64,000 bases of DNA from an uncultured Collinsella sp. (GTDB lineage Bacteria; Actinomycetota; Coriobacteriia; Coriobacteriales; Coriobacteriaceae), in contig CAADUO010000003.1 in assembly GCA_900752215.1 (NCBI GenBank), positions 5,109-69,108 of the forward strand, read 5' to 3'. A model generated the notes under the pieces. That model was not told where the DNA came from. It made no database searches and was given only the letters and a program-made list of their open reading frames with translations. Position 1 is the first letter of the stretch. The number at the start of each line of letters is the position of its first letter. Position numbers and translations under genes: made by a program. Positions 60,135 to 64,000 of the stretch are shown piece after piece.

Positions 60135-63100
60135 ATGCCCACCACCTCAACCGACCCGCGCGCCGCTGCCGCCGCACTGCTGGTGCCCGGCACTACCTGC
60201 CACGGCTTTGCCGTCGAGCGCTGCGAGACCGTGCCCGAGCTCGACTCGGACGCCTACGTGCTGCGCCACACCGCATCGGGCGCGCGCCTGCTGTACCTGG
60301 CGTGCGACGACGAGAACAAGGCCTTTGCCATTGGCTTTAAGACGCCGCCGGCCGATTCTACCGGCGTGTTCCATATTCTCGAGCACTCGGTACTGTGCGG
60401 GTCGGCCAAGTTCCCCGTCAAGGAGCCGTTCGTCGACCTGATCAAGAGCTCCATGCAGACGTTTCTCAACGCCATGACCTACCCCGACAAAACCATCTAC
60501 CCTGTCGCCACCACCAACGAGCAGGATCTGTACAACCTGATGGACGTGTATCTGGACGCGGTGTTCAACCCGGCCATCTATACCAAGCCCACCATTTTTG
60601 AGCAGGAGGGCTGGCACTACGAGCTGGACCTGCCGGAGAGCGTCGAGATCGAGGGCAGCGACAGCTCCGCGAGCCTGCGCGAGGGCACGCTGCGCTATAA
60701 CGGCGTGGTATTCAACGAGATGAAGGGTGCGCTGTCCGATCCCATGAGCGTGCTGGACGACGCCGTCAACGCCGCGCTCTATCCCGACACCGCCTATGCG
60801 CACGAAAGTGGCGGCGACCCGCGCGCGATTCCCGCGCTCACCTACGAGCAGTTCCTGGACACGCATGCGCGCCACTACAATCCTTCCAACTCCTACATCA
60901 CGCTCTACGGCGACCTGGACGTGGACCGCGCACTGGCCTTTTTGGACGAGCGTTATCTGTCGCAGCCGAGTGCCGCGAGCCGCCGCATGGACGCTGCCGT
61001 CGCCGCCGGCGAGGACCCGTCCGCGCTGGCGCCCAATCCGCTGGACGTGCAGGCGCCCGTGACCTGCGAGTACAAGCGCGTCAAGATGGCCACCACACCC
61101 GAGAACGCCCTGGTGGGCCTGGGCCTGGTGCTGGGCGGCGCGCTCGATCGCAAGCGCACGATCGCGGCGGACATCCTGTTCGAGGCGCTGCTGGGTTCCA
61201 ACGAAGCACCGGTTAAGAAGACCATTCTGGCCGCCGGCCTGGGCGGCAACGTGGTGAGCTACACCGCGGCCGAGAGCCTGCAGCCCTACGAGCTCATCAT
61301 GTTGCAAAACGCGCAGCCCGGCGTGGCGCGCGAGCTGCGCCGCGTGTTCCAGGACGCCTGCCGCGACCTGTGCGAGCACGGCGTTCCGCGCGAGCGCCTG
61401 GAAGCCATCATCAGCAGCAACGAATACGATCTGCGCCAGCGCGACTACGGCATCGCCGACGGCGTGGCCATTGCGTGCGACGCGCTGAGCACCTGGCTCT
61501 ACGATGACGACGCCGCGACGCTGGCACTCAAGTACGGCCCGGTGTACGAGGAGCTGCGTAGCGAGCTGGACGGCACCTACTTTGAGGACCTGCTGCGCGA
61601 GCTGGTGCTGGAGAACGACCACATGGCGCTCGTCGAGCTGGTGCCGGTGGACGCCGCCGAGGGTTCGGAGGGTGCCGAGGCCATCGAGCTGGCAGCCAAG
61701 CGCGACGCCATGACCGATTCCGAGCTGGCCGACGTGGTCGAGCGCACGGCCGCGCTGCGTGCCGCGCAGGAAGCCGAGGACACGCCCGAGGACAAGGCCA
61801 CGCTGCCGCGCCTGCGCGTGTCCGACATTGGCGAGGCGCGCCCCGAACCGCCGCTGGTCGTGGACACGACCGCGCCCATCGTCTGCCTGCGCCACGACAT
61901 CCCTACCAACCGCCTGGCCTACGCCATGCAGTATTTCGACCTGAGCTGCGTCGCGTTTGAGGACCTGCCCTATGTGACGCTGCTCTGCCGCCTGCTTAAG
62001 CAGCTGCCCACGCGCGAGCACTCGGCCGAGGAACTCGACAACTTGCTCGCTGGCAAGCTGGGCTTTTTGAGTTTTACGACCGAAGTCATGACCCAGCCCG
62101 ACGTGGACGGCGTGCGCCCCTACCTGCTGGTGAGCGCCGGCGCCCTGTCCGAGAAGATTGATGCACTGGCGAGTCTGCCGCGCGAGGTATGGTCGAGCAC
62201 GCTTTTGGCAGATGCCGACGCCGACCGCGTGCGCGACGTGCTCACGCAGATTCGCATTGGGCTTGAGCAGGGCTTTATCAACAACGGTCACTCGGCGGCG
62301 CTCGGTCGCGCGATGAGCTACAGCTCGCCTTCGGCCGTGGTGCGCGAGCAGCTTTCGGGCGTGAACTTCTACCTGTTCCTTCGCAATCTGCTCGACCACT
62401 TTGACGAGCGCGTGGACGGGCTGCGTGCCAAGCTTGCCGAGCTGGCGGAGCGCATCTTTTTGGCCGACGGCTGCCTGGCGAGCTTTACCGGCAGCGATGA
62501 GGACTTTAACGCGTACTGGGCCGCCGCGGGCGACTTGGGACTGGGAGCTGGCGACGGCGCCGATGCCGGCCGCGACGCGCTCGTGGTGCCGACGCCGTGC
62601 GACCGCCACGAGGCTTTTGTCATCCCCAGCGACATCTGCTTTGCGGCAAGCGCGTGCGACCCGCGTCGCTTGGACATTGACGTGACGGGCGCCTGGGCGG
62701 TTGCCGCCAACGCACTCTCCTACGACTACCTGTGGAACGAGATCCGCGTGAAGGGCGGCGCGTACGGCTGCGGATTCCGCGCGGCCGGCGAGCGTCAGGC
62801 GGCGTTCTACACCTACCGCGACCCGGCGATCGATCCTTCGATTGAGCGCGTGGCGCGCGCAGGCGAATGGCTTGGCAGCTTTGAGCCCGACGAGGCCGCC
62901 TTTGAGGGCTTTATCGTGAGCTGCGTGAGCGGCATGGACGCGCCGGTGAAGCCGTACGCGCTCACCAAGCGTCGCAACACGACCTACCTGGCCGGGCTCG
63001 ATCCGCATGCGCGCGAGGAGCGTCGCACCCAGATGCTCGCCGCCACGCCCGGTGAGCTGCGCTCACTCGGCGCCGACGTGACGCGCATCGCAGCCGAGTC

Positions 63101-63179
63101 GCCCACCTGCGTCTTTGGCGGCCGAGACGTCATCGCCAAGAGCAACGCCGGCTTCAACGTAGTCGACCTGCTGGGCTAA
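60135..63179 (+). CDS. M16C-family metalloprotease (presequence protease-like)
   Basis: A 1014-residue zinc peptidase of the PreP/insulinase-like M16C group. The inverted zinc motif HILEH is at residues 80-84 (His80, Glu83, His84), followed by SVLCGS and KSSMQTFLNAMTYPDKTIYP, which matches M16C closely. Two halves, each with an M16-like domain, enclose a peptide chamber; the C-terminal half is the inactive repeat. No signal peptide is seen, so it is cytoplasmic and degrades peptides. AGGAGA lies 7 bases before the ATG. The 70-codon upstream frame comes from repeats. Confidence 0.93.
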   Translation: MPTTSTDPRAAAAALLVPGTTCHGFAVERCETVPELDSDAYVLRHTASGARLLYLACDDENKAFAIGFKTPPADSTGVFHILEHSVLCGSAKFPVKEPFVDLIKSSMQTFLNAMTYPDKTIYPVATTNEQDLYNLMDVYLDAVFNPAIYTKPTIFEQEGWHYELDLPESVEIEGSDSSASLREGTLRYNGVVFNEMKGALSDPMSVLDDAVNAALYPDTAYAHESGGDPRAIPALTYEQFLDTHARHYNPSNSYITLYGDLDVDRALAFLDERYLSQPSAASRRMDAAVAAGEDPSALAPNPLDVQAPVTCEYKRVKMATTPENALVGLGLVLGGALDRKRTIAADILFEALLGSNEAPVKKTILAAGLGGNVVSYTAAESLQPYELIMLQNAQPGVARELRRVFQDACRDLCEHGVPRERLEAIISSNEYDLRQRDYGIADGVAIACDALSTWLYDDDAATLALKYGPVYEELRSELDGTYFEDLLRELVLENDHMALVELVPVDAAEGSEGAEAIELAAKRDAMTDSELADVVERTAALRAAQEAEDTPEDKATLPRLRVSDIGEARPEPPLVVDTTAPIVCLRHDIPTNRLAYAMQYFDLSCVAFEDLPYVTLLCRLLKQLPTREHSAEELDNLLAGKLGFLSFTTEVMTQPDVDGVRPYLLVSAGALSEKIDALASLPREVWSSTLLADADADRVRDVLTQIRIGLEQGFINNGHSAALGRAMSYSSPSAVVREQLSGVNFYLFLRNLLDHFDERVDGLRAKLAELAERIFLADGCLASFTGSDEDFNAYWAAAGDLGLGAGDGADAGRDALVVPTPCDRHEAFVIPSDICFAASACDPRRLDIDVTGAWAVAANALSYDYLWNEIRVKGGAYGCGFRAAGERQAAFYTYRDPAIDPSIERVARAGEWLGSFEPDEAAFEGFIVSCVSGMDAPVKPYALTKRRNTTYLAGLDPHAREERRTQMLAATPGELRSLGADVTRIAAESPTCVFGGRDVIAKSNAGFNVVDLLG

Positions 63180-63197
63180 GGCACGGCAAGCAAAACT

Positions 63198-63234
63198 ACC
63201 ACGAAGGGCGCAGTTCACAGGCGCCCTTCGTGGT
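63198..63234. terminator. Hairpin after the M16C protease gene
   Basis: A perfect 14-bp stem ACCACGAAGGGCGC/GCGCCCTTCGTGGT with a 9-base loop lies 20 bases past the stop. No T run follows on either strand, so termination would be weak or factor-assisted. Confidence 0.6.
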
Positions 63235-63282
63235 GGTTCGAACACTTGTTCTATACGCACACATGTTCTATAGTAGAGGTGC

Positions 63283-63320
63283 TTGCAACGAACTGAAATT
63301 GCAACTAGAATATAGTTGCA
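63283..63320 (+). promoter_or_regulatory. hicAB promoter overlaid by an operator palindrome
   Basis: -35 TTGCAA (63283-63288) and -10 TAGAAT (63306-63311) are 17 bases apart. The perfect inverted repeat TGCAACTA-GAATA-TAGTTGCA (63300-63320) covers the -10, and a further TTGCAAC copy covers the -35. This fits autorepression by the HicAB complex. Confidence 0.75.
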
Positions 63321-63334
63321 GAATGTGAGGCGGG

Positions 63335-63598
63335 ATGACGCGGACCGATAAACTCATCGCCCAACTGTTTAGCTGCCCTTCGACGTATCAGTATGCGGAT
63401 TTTTTAAAAGTCATGGCTTCGTATGGCTTTGAAATGGACAGCAAAGGCAAGACATCCGGATCGCGCGTTCGCTTCTACAGGCCATCAGATGGCAGGATGT
63501 TCGTAATGCACGCGCCTCATCCATCTGACGAATTGACAGCGGGGACCATTCGAAACATCGTTCGCTTTCTGCAAGATGTCGGAGGTAGTCATGAGTAA
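63335..63598 (+). CDS. hicA: HicA-family mRNA interferase toxin
   Basis: An 87-residue toxin that would cleave mRNA. The double-stranded RNA-binding-like HicA fold is recognisable: LIAQLFSCPSTYQYADFLKV, GKTSGSRVRFYRPSDG, then MHAPHPSDELTAGTIRNIVRF. The position often held by the catalytic His (GSH) is Arg in SGSRVRF, a variant also seen in HicA-like groups, while HAPHP is intact. The Shine-Dalgarno GAGG precedes the ATG. The gene overlaps hicB by 8 bases and lies under an operator-controlled promoter. Confidence 0.85.
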   Translation: MTRTDKLIAQLFSCPSTYQYADFLKVMASYGFEMDSKGKTSGSRVRFYRPSDGRMFVMHAPHPSDELTAGTIRNIVRFLQDVGGSHE

Positions 63599-63920
63599 CG
63601 TTTTGGCATACAAGGGTTATTTCGCCCCGGTCGAGTTCGATGCCGAGCAGCATGTGCTAACAGGTATGGTCGCCGGCATTAGGGACGCAATCGTATTTGA
63701 AGGCTCCACGGTTGAAGAAGTGGAGCGATGCTTCCACGACGCCGTCGACGATTACCTTGAGTTTTGCGCCGAGAAGGGCAAGGAACCCGAGCGGGCTTTT
63801 AAGGGCTCGTTCAACGTAAGAACGGGCTCTGAGCTCCACAAGCAAGCAGCGCTGGCAGCGGCAAAGAAGGGTGAGTCACTCAATAAGTTTGTGACTGAAG
63901 CGATTGCTGCGGCGCTGTGA
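63591..63920 (+). CDS. hicB: HicB-family antitoxin
   Basis: A 109-residue antitoxin. The N-terminal partially degraded RNase H fold (YKGYFAPVEFDAEQHVLTGM, VEEVERCFHDAVDDYLEFC) binds HicA. The C-terminal ribbon-helix-helix (FNVRTGSELHKQAALAAAKK, then SLNKFVTEAI) binds DNA. The ATG at 63591 has GGAGG 5 bases upstream and overlaps the hicA stop. Together with the palindrome at the promoter this forms a complete type II module. Confidence 0.9.
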   Translation: MSNVLAYKGYFAPVEFDAEQHVLTGMVAGIRDAIVFEGSTVEEVERCFHDAVDDYLEFCAEKGKEPERAFKGSFNVRTGSELHKQAALAAAKKGESLNKFVTEAIAAAL

Positions 63921-64000
63921 AGCCACCGTCGAGGACCAGCCTCCCCAAACGAGGCCTTTATTTCGGGCGCTAAAGTTTGCCCGGTCAAAACTTCCCCAAA

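Noticed and set aside
60147..63008. Minus-strand frame of 953 codons opposite the M16C protease
   Set aside because: The plus frame carries HILEH and full M16C similarity; the antisense is low-complexity.

Overview
This 64 kb window comes from a high-GC bacterial chromosome. Gene content and signatures point to a gut Coriobacteriia, most likely Collinsella or a close relative (inference): a monoderm-style Tad pilus locus without a secretin, a T-box on pheST, a lone small membrane protein and nuclease-like gene family that I associate with Coriobacteriia, and short Shine-Dalgarno-led, tightly overlapping operons. Nearly all genes are on the minus strand. No rRNA, CRISPR array, transposase or prophage is visible.

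Layout. 1-6.7 kb: two two-component systems (a PhoR/PhoB-like pair and a VanS/VanR-like pair) flank an orphan pstB; a secreted D-Ala-D-Ala carboxypeptidase diverges from the VanR-like gene. 6.8-10.6 kb: tRNA-Ser, a large TPR protein, then three near-identical tRNA-Arg(ACG) genes interleaved with unusual palindromic repeats containing pieces of tRNA 3' ends. 10.6-21.2 kb: housekeeping genes (serS, proC, rlmH, an SPFH protein, tRNA-Leu, tatD, rsmA, metG, rsmI) and a GH5-like protein that appears to have lost its catalytic acid/base. 21.4-22.4 kb: tRNA-Phe with another palindromic element, then a BrnT/BrnA-like toxin-antitoxin pair. 22.4-32.1 kb: one long tad (type IVb/Flp pilus) operon, read from cpaB to a DUF192 gene, with overlapping junctions. 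32.3-43.4 kb: rsgA, a Ca2+-type P-ATPase, pyk, an orphan nuclease-fold protein next to a foldback repeat, a zinc phospholipase-C-like protein and a cbiMQO cobalt importer. 43.7-54.5 kb: pheST with its T-box leader, an M32 carboxypeptidase, glmM, a DUF4012 protein and an EamA permease. 54.8-64 kb: tRNA-Val followed by a more accessory stretch (DUF5710 protein, a CxxC protein, an HNH nuclease, an AlbA_2 regulator), then an M16C metalloprotease and a HicAB module whose promoter is overlaid by a perfect operator palindrome.

How the parts work together. The left end handles envelope and phosphate sensing. The tad operon encodes a complete motor, platform and several pilins, but no prepilin peptidase is visible here. 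cbiMQO supplies cobalt, probably for B12. The striking non-coding signal is the number and variety of foldback elements between genes: at least seven distinct palindromic or inverted-repeat families. One of them is tied specifically to tRNA T-arms.
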